A stretch of DNA of 64,000 nt from contig ARYC01000622.1 in assembly GCA_000711775.1 (NCBI GenBank), positions 1 through 64,000 of the forward strand, given 5' to 3'. Within the stretch, counting starts at the first letter, position 1. Each line of letters opens with the position of its first letter. Of this stretch, positions 45,713-58,222 are shown in pieces. The position numbers and the translations under genes were made by a program. The notes below the pieces were generated by a model. It was not told where the DNA came from and did no database searches. It worked only from the letters and a program-made list of their open reading frames with translations. Origin of the DNA: Oxytricha trifallax (taxonomy: Eukaryota; Ciliophora; Spirotrichea; Sporadotrichida; Oxytrichidae).

Positions 45713-46743
45713 ATGAGAAATAGAAATTAGCGATATTTAGGGTCTATTTATGATGAGAAATATTTAAATTTACTACTTAAGCTAAGATATGGTACAAGTA
45801 TTAATATAGACTAAGTCAAACCAGTAATAAATTATGCAACTATAGCAAAGTCCTACAAAAGAGTGCCTCAACAGTTAGGTATAATTGCTTGTTGTCTGTT
45901 TACCATGAAAATAAAAGTTCTCACACCCATATTGACTACCTCTGCGAATCGAAAACTTTAAAGTATTGGGCACACTTTCCACTAGACTAACGAGCTGTGA
46001 TGTTTCATCGAAAGTTTCCTGACATGCGAATCTCTCCATAAACTATAGCCAACATTTATAGAAGAAATGGTATTACTTTCAAGACTGTCAACAGAGTGAA
46101 GAGAGTGATTGATTTTACAGTGCCATTTTATAGTAATAATTTAAACTATATATATGATTAAATGCAGAGGGCTATTAACAATAACATCAAGTTCATACAC
46201 GCTGATGAAGCTGTATTCACCTTCAACACTTTTATTAATAAGTATTGGTATAAGAAGTATGATAATATAGAAGTTTATGACTAAAAAGGTAAGGTAGTCA
46301 CTCATGCAATTTTAGCTGGTATAAGTGAAGATTCAGGTTTAGAGAGTTATCTTATTCACCCTCGCTCTATTAAGCGAGAGTAGTATATAGAGTTCCTACA
46401 TAAGCTCAGAGAGAAGTATAGTAACCAAGAGATAATCCTGTTTGTTGATAACCTTTCAGTTCATAAGACTAAGGAATCTAAGAAAGCTTATGAAGAGTTA
46501 AACATAACTCCTGTATACAACGTTCCTTATAGCCCATAATTTAATGGAATTGAATTCTACTGGAGTTAAATCAAGACTCACTACAAGAAGCTGCTGCTGT
46601 ATCATCTTATGCATGACTTGCCCATCGATACAGTAGACTTAATTCAAAGCAGCTGTAAGAGAGTGAGCGTAGATAAGACAACAATTTGTGCGAGAGAGGG
46701 AAGAATGAATGTTTATAAATAAGTTTTAGATTTAAACGAATGA
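45713..46743 (+). pseudogene. TBE 42-kDa DDE transposase with internal deletion
   Basis: It starts MRNRN at 45713 and ends at the TGA 46741-46743. The DDE motifs are FIHADEAVF, LFVDNLSVH and NGIEFYW, so the catalytic residues are kept. Relative to TBE-c, about 40 nt are missing near 45870-45920, and the total length is not a multiple of 3. The N-terminal region is therefore frameshifted. Confidence 0.85.
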
Positions 46744-46749
46744 ATATAT

Positions 46750-47540
46750 TCACATATTAAATTGGCCCATAAAGGGGTTTGGCTTCTCTTTCTTCTCCTC
46801 TTTTAATGGCTTGCTTGGGCCCATATTTCATCTCTTAGTGCCAGCTCCTGCATCTATGTTCATATCATCTGATTTTTAGACATCTTTATAAAGCCTCTTG
46901 CTCACCTCATGAATTGTCTGCGACTTTCTTTCTCTGTGAACCTTTGCATGCTCTTTCATAAGATATATACCAGTGCCAGATTTTCCTACAAAGTTATATG
47001 TCAAAGCTTACTTGAAAGATAAGGATGCTTCTTAAGTTCCTCTAGCCAAGCTGAGCTTATTAGAATGCCTTGCTTTTTCTAGTCTTCAGGAGAGATAGAA
47101 TATCGTTTCTTATGTGCTTCTTCAATTATTTCTCTGAGATACTCCTCTTTTATTGTACCAAGAACACCAAAGAAGAAGCTCCTTTCTGGAAGTTTGTTAG
47201 AGAGTTGTTTCTTGGTAGGAAGGTAAACTACAACTTCCTCATCTTACATGGCATCCTCATAAAGATTAGTGACTGAAATCTCAGGGTAGTTCGGAATTTC
47301 TATTAGTTTAATCTCTTTATTTTTAAAAGCTTTCTTCTCCTCACAAAGTATTGCTTTCAAGAATGAAATTTTGGTACCTTCCATCGTTGGAAGGAATAAT
47401 CCAACTGTATAGTATGTTAACAGTCATCATTTTATCTTACCATGTAAAGTAAGGTATCGATATAGATCTTCCTTACTTCTGAATCTTGATATCATTTCTT
47501 GAGCCTCGACTCTTTTCATTTGATCATTGAGTGATTCCAT
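46750..47540 (-). pseudogene. TBE 22-kDa gene with premature stop
   Basis: It starts MESLNDQMKRVEAQEMISRF at 47540; the family stop site is 46750-46752. Introns are 47405-47440 (36 nt) and 46986-47011 (26 nt). The frame is open except for an AGA-to-TGA change at 46828-46830, which removes the last about 26 residues of the basic tail. The conserved FLPTMEGTKISFLKA and IPNYPEISVTNLYEDAM are present. Confidence 0.87.
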
Positions 47541-48095
47541 CTTTGTTCCTCTTCCTATTAATGAATTTCAAATTATAATTTATAGACTTCTGGATCCTAT
47601 TGTTTAAAATCTTACTATTAAATATGGGCATCTTATAGGAGGTCAACCCTGCAAAGATACGTGGAGAAAGTTTGCAGAAGCTGTAACAAACTGCAGTGAT
47701 GGAGCTCCATTTTTATCAATTTAGTTCCATTAAATTAGTACTAAATTTGTTTAAATTTAATTAGTACTGGTACTAAATCCGTTTAATTTAATTAGTACCA
47801 ATTTAATAGTACCAAAACTTAATTAGTACCTACTTTTAATCTAATGAGGTTTTAATGGAAAAGTTCCAAAATGGTTCAAGACCTTATTGGTACCAGTACC
47901 AACCTGAATTTTTTCTAAGTTGGTACCCAAATTAAAAATATTAAGCATGAATTAAGAAAACTTATTGTCTATAAACTAAGTATAAATATGAACTCTAACA
48001 TATCTAAATCAACCATAATTGCTACTGTGACAACTCCTATTCAGAGTGAAAGGATATAAGAAGTTTATAATAGAAATTTAAATTTGAATTTAAAC
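47541..48095. promoter_or_regulatory. TBE central divergent region
   Basis: GGTACC/TTAATTAGTACC-type repeats at 47730-47945, and the conserved box (GGAGGTCAACCCT, inverse of AGGGTTGACCTCC) at 47638-47650, about 100 bp before the 22-kDa start. Confidence 0.5.
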
Positions 48096-49542
48096 ATGGC
48101 GGCTAACTTAAATCGAAAAGCAGTTTCTCTTTGCAATGGATTATCATAGTTGAACTTTGGCACCACTAAAAAGCCAGATGTTATTTATGTTGAGAGGGAG
48201 ATAGAGCTAAGAGCTCTTGAGTTTGAAGCAGAGGTCTTCATAATTGAAGTTTAAGATAAGAAGGGTAGAGCAGAGATGGGAGTTTAAACATAAAATGAAT
48301 TGGTTAAGGAAGAAAAGGAACAGCAACCAATAGAAAAAATAAAACCTTTCGAATGCAAGAAGTGTTTGAATTTCTTCTCAACCGAATCCAGTTTAAAGAG
48401 GCATGTCAAAGAGATACACTCTGGCAAATTCAAAGTATATTTTAAGCATGATAAAGTCGATGGCAGATATTAGTGCACGACTTGCATGAAGTCTTACACT
48501 CACTCAGCTAAAGTAAAAAGACACATGCAAAAACATCATTTAAGCGAGTTTTTAATGCAAGATAAAGAAACATAAAAACTTATACCAGCCAAGAGAAAGT
48601 CCAATACTATAGAGTTATAGAGAAAGCAGGAAGAGAGACTTAAGAAGCATAAACGATTTGAGTCAATGAACCAACCAGCTAATGAATTATATATAGCATG
48701 CTTGTAAGAGAGCTATGTATATACCTGCATTAAATGCAGTAGATCTCAGTTTTTGCATTGACAACTATTTACATATTGATGTGCCTAACAAGGCAAAACT
48801 CATAGTAGTTGATGAGTATGCTTATAAGGTATATCCTTTCAAATATCTTATTAGGAACGAGCAGTATCAAATTGAGTTTGCCAATGAATACATAATACTT
48901 AGAGAGGCTCATAAAAGGTAATGCAAGAACTTGCTAAAACTCGATGGAGTTATTCTTGGACATGGTTTTATTGCACTACGACTTAAGAAGTTTGAAATGA
49001 CTCTAAGAGATTATCTCTACCATAATAGATACCCAGATGACTTGAATGAGATACTCACGGAAATGACCAAGGGTGTGAATGAGATCCATGATCTGGGGTA
49101 TGTTCATAGAGATTTGAAGCCTGAAAATGAAATGCTTAATCTCTTTTCTTTAGAAATAGTAGTCATTGATTTCAATAGAGCAATAAGGTAAGAAATAGTG
49201 ACTTTAGCTAAAGTACTAGGCACACCTGGGTACTTCCCAATAAGAGAGAAGTGGACTAATGGCTCTGTTTAGTGGGATGTCTGGGCTGTAGCAGCAATTA
49301 TCTTAGAGTGCGATATGGAAAGTATGTCTTACTTCGGAACAAAGCAAGAAAAGTAATCTATTAGTTTGGCTGTTAAACATATCAAGCAAGAAGATGTATG
49401 CACTGAGATTAAAAGAATTGTTGAGATGATCATAGTAAGAGCTCCAGCATATCCAAGATCATCATTAGAAGATATACTTGACACACTAAAGAGAGCTAAG
49501 TTCAAGAGATACCACAAAGATAAACAGATAAAATTTGTTTGA
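48096..49542 (+). pseudogene. TBE 57-kDa zinc-finger/kinase gene, one -2 frameshift
   Basis: It starts MAANLNRKAVSLCNGLSQL and ends at the TGA 49540-49542. Both C2H2 fingers are intact (Cys pairs at about 48357-48371 and 48478-48489). The kinase-like half has LGYVHRDLKPEN, VVIDFNRA and GTPGYFPIREKW. Two bases are missing near 48708 (GAGAGCTATG for GAGAGAGCAATG). The span of 1447 nt equals 483 codons minus 2, so this is probably the only lesion. Confidence 0.88.
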
Positions 49543-49689
49543 ATTAAGTACACTAATGCTCATTAAATATTCATTAAATTCATATAAAACCTGCTTTTTC
49601 TCTACTAACCCCAATAAGACCCCAACTATACCCTACAAATCAAAGCACTTATAAACCTCACTAAGGGATTTTGGGGTTTTGACTGCGCA

Positions 49690-50115
49690 TAGTTTATTTG
49701 CTTCTTTTACTGAGCGTCAAAAACTCTTTCAGACTACATAATATAATGTAAATATTAAAGGACGGCGTTTGATCCAATAACGGGATAACTAATCCCCAAG
49801 TATTGATTACAATAGATTTCTTCGAAATGAATTTTTTATAAAATTTATATGTAAAATTTATACTTTAATCTAGCTATGAGAGCATCAACAGACTTCAAAA
49901 ATACCCCCTAGATATTTCTTTGCGAAAACAAAATTTAGGCTACATTCAAAAAAATAAAACCATACTTCAAGATAAAGATAAACTTGAATAATTACTAAAT
50001 AAGGAAAGCAATTTGTAGTAAAAACTTAAAGAAAAGTTTTAAGCAACCTTAAATAGTAGGAAGCAGACACTTTCGATCTAGAGCACTATTAAATAATATG
50101 GTTATATAATATTTT
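49690..50115 (+). CDS. MDSs right of TBE-f, coiled coil
   Basis: The + frame HSLFASFTERQKLFQTTQYN then RRLIQQRDNQSPSIDYNRFL (49690-49830). After an AT-rich gap comes RLQKYPLDISLRKQNLGYIQ then LQDKDKLEQLLNKESNLQQK (49880-50115), a clear coiled coil rich in Gln (TAA/TAG). It likely belongs to the gene left of TBE-f. Confidence 0.6.
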
Positions 50116-50289
50116 TTTAAAAAAAAGTAATTTTTGTTTTTATGAATTGTTATGCTTATAAAGTGGGTTTGGGCTTTTTCATTAGTAATTTAATCCCCTT
50201 TATAAACATACAATTATCGGTTTTTTATTTAAAAAATAGTAATCTTTTAAGATTATAAATCTATTATGTAATCAAGTTTATCTAATTCA

Positions 50290-50480
50290 AATGTGAAATA
50301 CAGAGGCTAAGAACACGAGTTATCTAAAGCTTACTAGTCCTATGACCCCATTAGTATCACGGATATGGGAGAATAAATTTTATTTAATAAATTATAGAAT
50401 AAACTTCTTAGAACTCATCTCCATCTATGTTCAACTCAATAAAAGCGTTAGACGAAGAAAATGAGGGTAAAAGTTTTATA
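50290..50480 (+). CDS. MDS-like segments of the split gene
   Basis: The + frame EAKNTSYLKLTSPMTPLVSR (50301-50370). In a different phase, NSSPSMFNSIKALDEENEGK follows (50418-50477). The AT-rich stretch between them is probably an IES. Ser/Pro-rich. Confidence 0.5.
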
Positions 50481-50756
50481 CTTATAAATAAATAAGATGT
50501 TTTATACTGAAAAAATACACCTGTAATAGTATTATATTATCATCCTTTAAAAACTTTTAATAGTTTCTAAAGTTTTAACATTTTCATTTATCAAGGATAG
50601 TTTATAATAATTTCTTAATAAAATCCTATAAAAATTATTTGAATATAAATGATAGTAGAGTTTAAATAAAAGATTAATTTTTTTAAAAAAAAATAATCAT
50701 TTTACAGGGTTAAGAACTATATATTTAAAAATGAAAATAAAATAAAGAAATTATTG

Positions 50757-51520
50757 ATGAATTTTTAAGAAAGCTAAATCGGAGCATCGAGGACTGAAGC
50801 TGTAAATAAGCCAACTTCCTTATCCAAAAAAAATCTAAGCTAACAAAAGTAGTCATATTTTGACAATAAATAAGTTGCATTTAATTTAGAGTTAAAAAAG
50901 GATTATAAGATGGCTCAACCAAACAATAGATATTAAGTGAAATCCTAACTCTCAATACTCGATAATTCGACAATTAATACGACCAAGTATAACTCACCAC
51001 AATAATTCATTATTTTAATTTTATTTTTATAATTGGGGAAAATCAATGAGATTATGATAAACTAGTCTCTCTAATAACCTGAGTTCCATACTTAGTCTAG
51101 AAATTTAGAAGTTAGTAAAAACTTAAAACAAATTGTGGAATAAGATTCTAATCCAAACTTACGCCCTCCTAAATTTAATGATTCATTAGTTAAGAGCACA
51201 ATTTCCTTCAATATGGACAATGCTTAAAACTCAAAAACTATTGAGGTGTCTAATACACAAAATTGCTTGAAATAAATCTACTAGCACAATAAGATTAGAC
51301 AAGGGTAAACTAAAACAAATTCAAAAAGTCCCATTAGGAAAGATAAAACATTGAACAGTTCAAATGAAGGCTGCATAGATAACTTAAAGATTCATTAAAA
51401 ACAAAAGACATTAGTCCCCTTATTGAATTTAAAATAACTAACTAATCAAAATCATACAAGGAATTAAAGTAACACAATACCTGATTTAGCTTCCATAAAA
51501 ATAATTTTTAATATATTTGT
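50757..51520 (+). CDS. Long MDS of the split gene, Ser/Asn/Lys-rich
   Basis: There are about 250 codons without TGA. ESQIGASRTEAVNKPTSLSK leads on to LELKKDYKMAQPNNRYQVKS, then SRNLEVSKNLKQIVEQDSNP, TKTNSKSPIRKDKTLNSSNE and NQSNTIPDLAS. A 27-nt IES (51009-51035) with pointer ATAATT interrupts it. Hydrophilic and disordered-looking, with no domain recognised. The possible start ATG at 50757 may be internal. Confidence 0.65.
51009..51035 (+). other. IES, 27 nt, pointer ATAATT
   Basis: The pointer is at 51003-51008 and 51030-51035. The insert is all A/T except one C. Removal joins YNSPQQ to LGKINEIM, removing a hydrophobic run out of character with the protein. Confidence 0.75.
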
Positions 51521-52049
51521 TTAATTTTTTGAAAGTTTAGTTTTTATAAATCCTTAATCAACGAATTAATTGGATTAATTTTTAATTATCATAAAACTTA
51601 AATAATTTTAAATTAAATCTTCCTTAAAGAATAAAAAAAATGAATTCAAGCTAGCAAATAATGTGTTTAAAAATGAATCATTAACTCAGAATTATTGCCC
51701 TTAATTTAATATTGAAAATATAGTTAATTTTAGATTAAAATATTTTACATTGATTATAAAAATTAAAGATATAAAATATTATAGAAATAAAATATCATTT
51801 TAATTTTCTAGTAAAAAATTTAAAATACTTTGGTTTTTTCTCAATAAAATTTTTAATTTCAAAATTAGATATTTCTTAATTTAACAATAATACTAAATCG
51901 ATTGATTTCAAAATGACCTCATTCAGAAAAGCAAAGAAACTAAAATAGGATTAATAGTGCGAAGAGTTCAAAAATATTATCATTTTTATTTTTAAATGTA
52001 AGATAATATTTTGTATAATCTAAAATATTTCCATTTGCTAAACTAAATT

Positions 52050-52180
52050 AATGTAACCTTCACAAATAAAATTAGAAGATCATAAAATTGACTAAACTCT
52101 AGACTTAGATTTCAATGAGAGTCAAATTTTAATATAAGACAGTCAATACCTTAAACTTAATTTCAAAAATAAAACTGCAT
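52050..52180 (+). CDS. MDS-like segment, acidic
   Basis: The + frame KLEDHKIDQTLDLDFNESQI continues LIQDSQYLKLNF. It has protein-like composition, with TAA/TAG as Gln. Probably the same gene, further downstream. Confidence 0.45.
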
Positions 52181-52955
52181 TAAATTTTAGACTATTTTTG
52201 AAATTTAAAAATATTTTTTAAAAAATATAAACAGATTTAAAGTGTTCTAATACCTTTATAAAAATTTTACTTTATGCAGCATCTATAAATTATTGAAACC
52301 TTCATATTAAATCATTTTTAATTCTACTTAGTTTTAAAGATTATTCTTTATTAAGTTTTATTGAAAACTGACCTTTAGCTAAAAAATAAAGTAGGTTAGG
52401 AATAATAATACTTTATTACTTTTAAATTTATATGTTAAAAATAACTAATTTAGCTACGGTTATGCTAACAATTAATAATATCTAATTATTTTTTATTTAG
52501 TTGTCTAGAAAATAATGGATTATTTTATTCATCATTGACTTTATTAAATTAATATTAAAAAGTAAACTTGTTGTCTTTTATATCTGACAAGAGATAAATA
52601 ATTAAAAAAATGCTTTTGCATAAAATTTAAACAGAGAAATATAAATGTCCTTAATAAAAATTAACATTTAAATTCAAATATAATAAATGTAAATCATAAT
52701 CATAATCAAATTCTTAAGCCATAATGATTTAAAATTTTGAGGTTTAAGTCTCTAGATTTTTTTAATTTAAAGTTCAAATTAATTAGAGTTAATATCTATT
52801 TTAAATATATTAATAATAATAATAAAGATAGGTGATAATATGAAACAAAAATGACAAGGGACATAGGTTTTAGATTAAAACAATCTAAAGGCATTTTTTT
52901 TAAATATTACTTTTATCTTAAAAAACACAAATTATGATGATAAAAAAATATGATT
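52181..52955. other. AT-rich DNA, no gene seen
   Basis: No coding island, RNA or repeat recognised. Confidence 0.4.
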
Positions 52956-52956
52956 T

Positions 52957-53469
52957 CGGGGGAGGAAGTTTCCTGCACTCGAAGAATTATCCTGAACTTT
53001 TGTTTTATTTGTGTAAAATTTAATAATTTTTACATAAATTCAAAATTTGTATATTTCTATGACCAATTAAATATTAAGTTGATATTAAGGTATGATAGGA
53101 ATAGTAGTACCTGGAGGTTATATAGAAAAATATAGAATTTAGAACACCTTGAATCATCTCAAATATTTACGAAATATATATATTGAATCTTTCCAGTCGA
53201 ACATGCCTAAGAGTTCTTAAATGACTGGTAATTAGATGAAATGAAAATAGTGCTTGATGCTTGATTAGTGAATAGATAACATAATAATAATATAGATATT
53301 GAGTAATTTATTTTTAAATAAATAAAAATTATAACAATACAAATTGTCCGGAAGTTGGTTGATAGTTGTAAAAATTAATTTAGTAAAAATAAATAATTTA
53401 AAATAGTGCAAGAAACTTCCCTAAAAAATATTTTTCATCATTAACCAGTGCAGGAAACTTCCTCTTCCC
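52957..53469. mobile_element. Mini-element with C-rich palindromic TIRs, copy 1
   Basis: The left end GGGGGAGGAAGTTTCCTGCA (52958-52977) and right end TGCAGGAAACTTCCTCTTCC (53450-53469) are inverted copies. The flanks ATGATTTC and ATGATTTT suggest an 8-9 bp target duplication. A third partial end (GCAAGAAACTTCCCT) lies at 53408-53422. The 61-codon frame from 52950 overlaps the TIR and is not convincing. Confidence 0.75.
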
Positions 53470-54305
53470 ATGATTTTATTTTAAAAAAGAAAAAGAGAAT
53501 TTTTAGATTTAGCAAATTACTAGGATTTTCTTATTAAATGAAATTTTTGGATTTGCTTAATCCTCTTCCAAAAAATTTAAATAAATGCTATTCAATTAAA
53601 ATAAGGATATAAAAATTCTGAAAGATAAATACTTAAAAATGCTCAATAGTTTAGAAATCTTTTTTTTATTACTTCAGATAAAAAATATTAAATACTTTCT
53701 TGAAATAGATTTGTAAATTATTTTTTAAAATAAAATATGAAATTATAAACTTAGCAATAACTAATAAACTAATTGAAACTAAGATAGGAGAAAAGAAAAA
53801 CTTAAAAATTAACCAGAAGTATCATTGAATAATTTATAAACCCATATGAAATCTTAGAAATACAGTTGTCAATCTATTTCAGTTCTATCAAACTATTACA
53901 ATAAAATTTATAAAAATTTACAAGCTTAGGGATTTACTTTCATAATAACAATTATTTTTCTCATATAATCTCAAAATTCAATTATAAGTTTATTCTTAAT
54001 ATTAATTTTAAATATTCAGAAGAATATAATTGTATTATGTTTTTTAATGGTGGCGATTAAGTGAAAGATGACTTTAAATAAAAAGCAAGAATATTAAACT
54101 TACTATATCAGCTTATTTATTTTTATCTTTGATGATAAGCTATCTGATATTTAGAATTCCATAATAATTTTATTGTAAAGAAGGATTTTGAGATTAAACT
54201 ATATATATTTATATATCTATTTTATTTAAAATCATGTAAACTTAGTCAACACTTCAGTCTTCTCTATAGATAAATTTTAGAAATTTAGATAATAAAATAT
54301 GTTGC
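53470..54305. other. AT-rich DNA, no gene seen
   Basis: No coding island, RNA or repeat recognised. Confidence 0.4.
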
Positions 54306-54388
54306 AATCAAAACCCCAAAACCCCTTAGTGAGGTTTATAAGTGCTTTGATTTGTGGGAATTTATTAGGGGTTGGGGTTATTAATTAA

Positions 54389-55174
54389 ATGCGAGACTAA
54401 AATTACAAGCTTTTGGGGTATATTTATGATGAACAGTATATAGATTTAGTGTTTAAACTGCGTTATGAATGTGATATGTATAGTTAATAAGTCAAACTAG
54501 TACTGAACTATAAGTCTATTGCCCTGCTCTTAAAGCGTGCTTACTTCTCTCTCGACCAACAAGCTACTTTGTTTCACCGCCTGCTCCCTGAGTTGAAGAT
54601 CTCTGCATACATAATCTGTTGCAAACATTTATAAACGAAACGATATCTCTTACAAAGGTGTAAATCGTATCAAGAGAGGATTGATTTCACTCTGACATTT
54701 TATAACAATAACCTAAATTATATTTATAATTAAATGCAGTGAGCTCAATAGAATAATATTAAGTTTATTCATGCTGATGAGGCTGTGTTTATATTCAAAA
54801 CTTTCATCTAGAAGTCATGGTATAAGAGGCATAGTAATATAGAGAAGTACCCTGAATAAGAGATTATACTGTTTGTTGATAATCTTTCTGTTCATAAGAC
54901 TAAAGAAACAAGGAAGAGTTATGAACAACTTAGAATAACGCCAGTGTTCAACGTACCTTACAGTCCATAGTTTAATGGAATTGAGTTCTACTGGGGTATA
55001 TTAAAAGGCCATTACAAGAAACTGCTGCTCTACCACTTGATGCATGACCTACCTATCGATACAGTAGACTTTATTAAAAGCTCAGCGAAGAGAGTAGATA
55101 ATTAATTGGCTTAAAAGTGTGCTAAAGAAGGGAGAGTGAATGTATATAAATAAGTTTTGTAGTTAAGTTAATGA
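54389..55174 (+). pseudogene. TBE 42-kDa transposase with two deletions
   Basis: It starts MRDQNYKLLGYIYDEQYIDL and ends at the TGA 55172-55174. It is 786 bp against about 1050 bp in an intact copy. About 150 bp are missing near 54540 and about another 150 bp near 54850, plus frame changes. FIHADEAVF, LFVDNLSVH and NGIEFYWG are still visible, but the spacing between the first two is destroyed. It cannot encode an active transposase. Confidence 0.88.
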
Positions 55175-55183
55175 ATATATAAG

Positions 55184-55971
55184 TCACATTTAAAATTCTT
55201 TAGAGGGAGCTGGCTTCTCTTTCTTTTCTTCTACTTCTTGCTTCCCTCCTCCTAAGTTTCTTCTTTTGCTGCCCGCTTCAGCATCTATGTTCATTCACTC
55301 TGGAGGCTAAATATTTGAATAAAGTCTTTTGCTAACTTCATACTTTGTCTGTGACTTTCGCTCTCTGTGAAGCTTGCTTTATTCCTTCATCAAGAAGATG
55401 GCAGTACCAGATTTTTCTAAAGAGTTAAGCTACAAATCTTACTTGAAATATAAGGGTGCTTCTGCAGCTCTGATAGCCAGCTCTCACTTATCTTGATCCC
55501 TTGTTTGTCCTTATCTTCTGAAGAGATGTTGTACCTTTTCTTATGAGATTCTTGAATAATTTCTTTCGAGTAATCACTTTTAATTGTTGCAAGTATGCCA
55601 AAGAATAAGTTTCTTTCAGGCAGTTTATTTGATAACTGCTTCTTAGTAGGCAGTTACAGCGAAACCTCTGGGTCGTTGATAGCATAATCATATAAATCGG
55701 TCACAGAGATTTCAGGATAGTTTGGAATCTCTGCAAACTTTACATCTTAAGTTTTTAATGCTTTCTTCTCTTCGCAGAGTATGGCTCTTAAAAATGAAAT
55801 TTTAGTACCTTCCATCGTTGGGAGGAACAAACCAACTACATAATCAAGATTAGTTACTATGAGTTCATTACCTTGCTGCACCAGGTAGCGGTGCAAATCC
55901 TCCTTGCTTCTAAATCTTTGAATCAATTCTTGTGCTTGCACTCTTTTCATTGCATCATTCATTGACTCCAT
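55184..55971 (-). pseudogene. TBE 22-kDa gene with premature stop
   Basis: It starts MESMNDAMKRVQAQELIQRF at 55971; the family stop is at 55184-55186. Introns are 55836-55871 (36 nt) and 55417-55442 (26 nt). The frame is otherwise open, with FLPTMEGTKISFLRA, IPNYPEISVTDLYDYA and LSNKLPERNLFFG. A TGA at 55295-55297 replaces the Glu/Gln codon before MNIDA and removes the basic tail. Confidence 0.87.
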
Positions 55972-56535
55972 CTTGTTTACAGATCTTAGAAATGATATTC
56001 AAATTTAAGTTTAATGATTTCAATTATATACCTCGGAAAAACTTACCATTAAATATGGACATCCTATATGAGGTAAACCTCTAAGAAGGATATGGAGATG
56101 GTTATGAGAACTGGTTTCAAACTTGAGAGATTGATATCAATTTCTACTGTTATAATTCCATATTTTTAAATTAAAATTGGTACCTACTTAATTAGGAGCA
56201 GCTCCTAAAATGCTAGTACTTAATTAGGAGCATTAATTAAAGCTAGTACTTAATTAGGAGCACTCTAATTTTAATCATAAAATGACAAAATACCTCCTAA
56301 AGCAGTACGTACTTAATTAGGTGCACCTCCTAAATCGGTACGTACTATAATCAACTTATTATTGAAATCAAAAATAGTTACTTCCTCACCCATATTTAGA
56401 GCTGGATCGTCTCTTAACACTCGTAATTCTTATCTAATACTCTAAGAACTTACCTTGAAACTTGTAGGCTTGCAAAGCTCTCATATAAGCTCTCAGTTAT
56501 AGAGGAGTTTTATAATTTTAAATCCAAATTTAAAT
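55972..56535. promoter_or_regulatory. TBE central divergent region
   Basis: Repeated TACTTAATTAGGAGC units and inverse forms lie at 56185-56345. The AGGTAAACCTCT box is at 56070-56081, a variant of AGGTTGACCTCC keeping the AGGTnnACCT symmetry. Confidence 0.5.
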
Positions 56536-57985
56536 ATGAGCGCTAACATTTTAAGAAAAGCAACAGCACTTCCATCAAACTAAATGAGACTTACCTTTAG
56601 CGTCAATAAAAAGTGTGATAGCTGTGAGATGAACTCTCATAAGGAACTACCAGAGCTATCACTTCAGGTCTCTGTTATTAAAATAGAAATTAATAATAGA
56701 AAATAAATGGCAAATAAGTGTGTGTGGGAGACAGAGAGGAGGAGAAAGGTATTAATGAAATTCCTATATAAACTGAAGAAGCTAAAGTCTATTTTTGTGA
56801 GCTATGTGAGAGAGATTTTGCTAATAAATCAAGCTGGTACAGACATATGAAGGAGCATAGAGAAGCCAAGCTCACTGTATACTTAAAGCATGATAAAAAT
56901 AGAGGGAAACTATGAATGCTTTGAGTGCCATAAGCAATACTCTCATACAAGAGACTTGAAGAAGCATCTATTAAACGCTCACAAGAAAGATATAGAAGTT
57001 GAGAATCATGAAGTTGAGCTGGAGCTTCTAAACAAAAGAAAAGCGATGGAATATTCTAAGGTCGTAGTACCTGAATAAGCTATAGAGTTAGAGTACGTTA
57101 AGAAGGCACGCAACCAACTGACCTCTGATATAACAAAAATTATGATCAAGATTCAATACAAGAATATACCGGTTCTTGCTTAAATTGACCTAGATACTTC
57201 TCTTTAAAGCTACCTTATAATAGAAGACTTTTTTGATAAGAAAGTTATCAACGATCATCAATACGCATTCAAGGTGTATCCCTTCAACTATCTCTTAAGT
57301 GATGATAAATATCAAATGGCGTTTACAAATGAGCATCAAGTACTCACTCAAGCAAAGTTTAAAGAGTGTAGTTACTTTATCAAGCTAGATGCTGTTCTCC
57401 TTGACAAGGATCATGTTGCTTTCAGACTTCCACTCTATTAAATGACCCTAAGAGATTTCATAACAGATTAAAGGAATCATAAGTAATTTGGATAAATAGC
57501 GACTCAGACAGTATAAGGTATTAAAGAGCTTCACAATTTAGGGTTTGTTCACAGAGATTTAAAGCCAGAAAATATAATGATAAATTTTTCACCAGTAAGA
57601 GTAGCAATAATAGATTTCAACAGAGCCTAAAAAGTTGAAATATCAAGGCTTGGAACTGTAATGGGAACTCAAGGGTACTATCCAGAAAGAGAAGACTGGA
57701 GAGATGGTGACTTTTAGTGGGATGTATGGTATTAGCAGCAATAATAATAGAGTGCTATATGCCTCGCGATAATACTACTCTACAAGATGCGAGAAGGATG
57801 CTAAACAAAGAATAAAGCAATTTATTGACAAAACAAGGGTATCTCAATCAATAAAACAAATGGCAGACTCAATAATAATAAAAAAAAACTCAAGATAAGA
57901 CATATCAATAGAGGAGATAGAATTGTGGTTTAGCAAGATAAACTTTAGACCTCTCCCACATGATCCAAAAGTGCATTTTGAGTGA
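56536..57985 (+). pseudogene. TBE 57-kDa zinc-finger/kinase gene with several frameshifts
   Basis: It starts MSANILRKATALPSNQMRL and ends at the TGA 57983-57985. Finger 1 (CELCERDFANKSSWYRHMKE) and finger 2 (CFECHKQYSHTRDLKKHLLN) are in different phases. Kinase-like motifs are LGFVHRDLKPEN, AIIDFNRAQ and GYYPEREDW. Frame changes occur near 56735, 56895 and 57730. The zinc-finger, kinase and DFN features match the other copies. Confidence 0.87.
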
Positions 57986-58222
57986 TTACATTAAATAAAT
58001 TTACTAAATATTTCACATTAAAACCAATTAATAACCCCAACCCCTAACAAATTCCCTTCAAATCAAAGCACTTATAAATCTCACTAAGGGGTTTTGGGTT
58101 TTTGAATATCAATCTATTATTAAATAGTGGCAGCATATTCTATTCTATATGTTGCATTATTTTGATAATTCTTTTAAATATATTGAAAAATTGATAAGTA
58201 TAGCCTATAATATACATTCTTA

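Larger units (their letters stand above)
45612..49681. mobile_element. Full-length TBE transposon (TBE-f), 4070 bp
   Basis: It starts CAAAACCCCAAAACCCC and ends ATTTTGGGGTTTTG. It has perfect ACT duplications (45609-45611, 49682-49684) and inverted repeats of about 83 bp. It is inverted relative to TBE-d: transposase (+), 22-kDa (-), 57-kDa (+). It is closely related to TBE-c. It is inserted inside a multi-MDS gene. Confidence 0.96.
54309..58104. mobile_element. TBE transposon with internal deletions (TBE-g), 3796 bp
   Basis: It starts CAAAACCCCAAAACCCC and ends GGGGTTTTGGGTTTTTG (one substitution in the telomeric repeat). AAT duplications are at 54306-54308 and 58105-58107. Inverted repeats are about 78 bp and differ from the other TBEs after the first about 45 bp, so it is a separate subfamily. 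The orientation is as in TBE-f. Confidence 0.95.

Noticed and set aside
52950-53135. 61-codon frame starting at the mini-element end
   Set aside because: It overlaps the terminal inverted repeat and has no counterpart in the second copy of the element.
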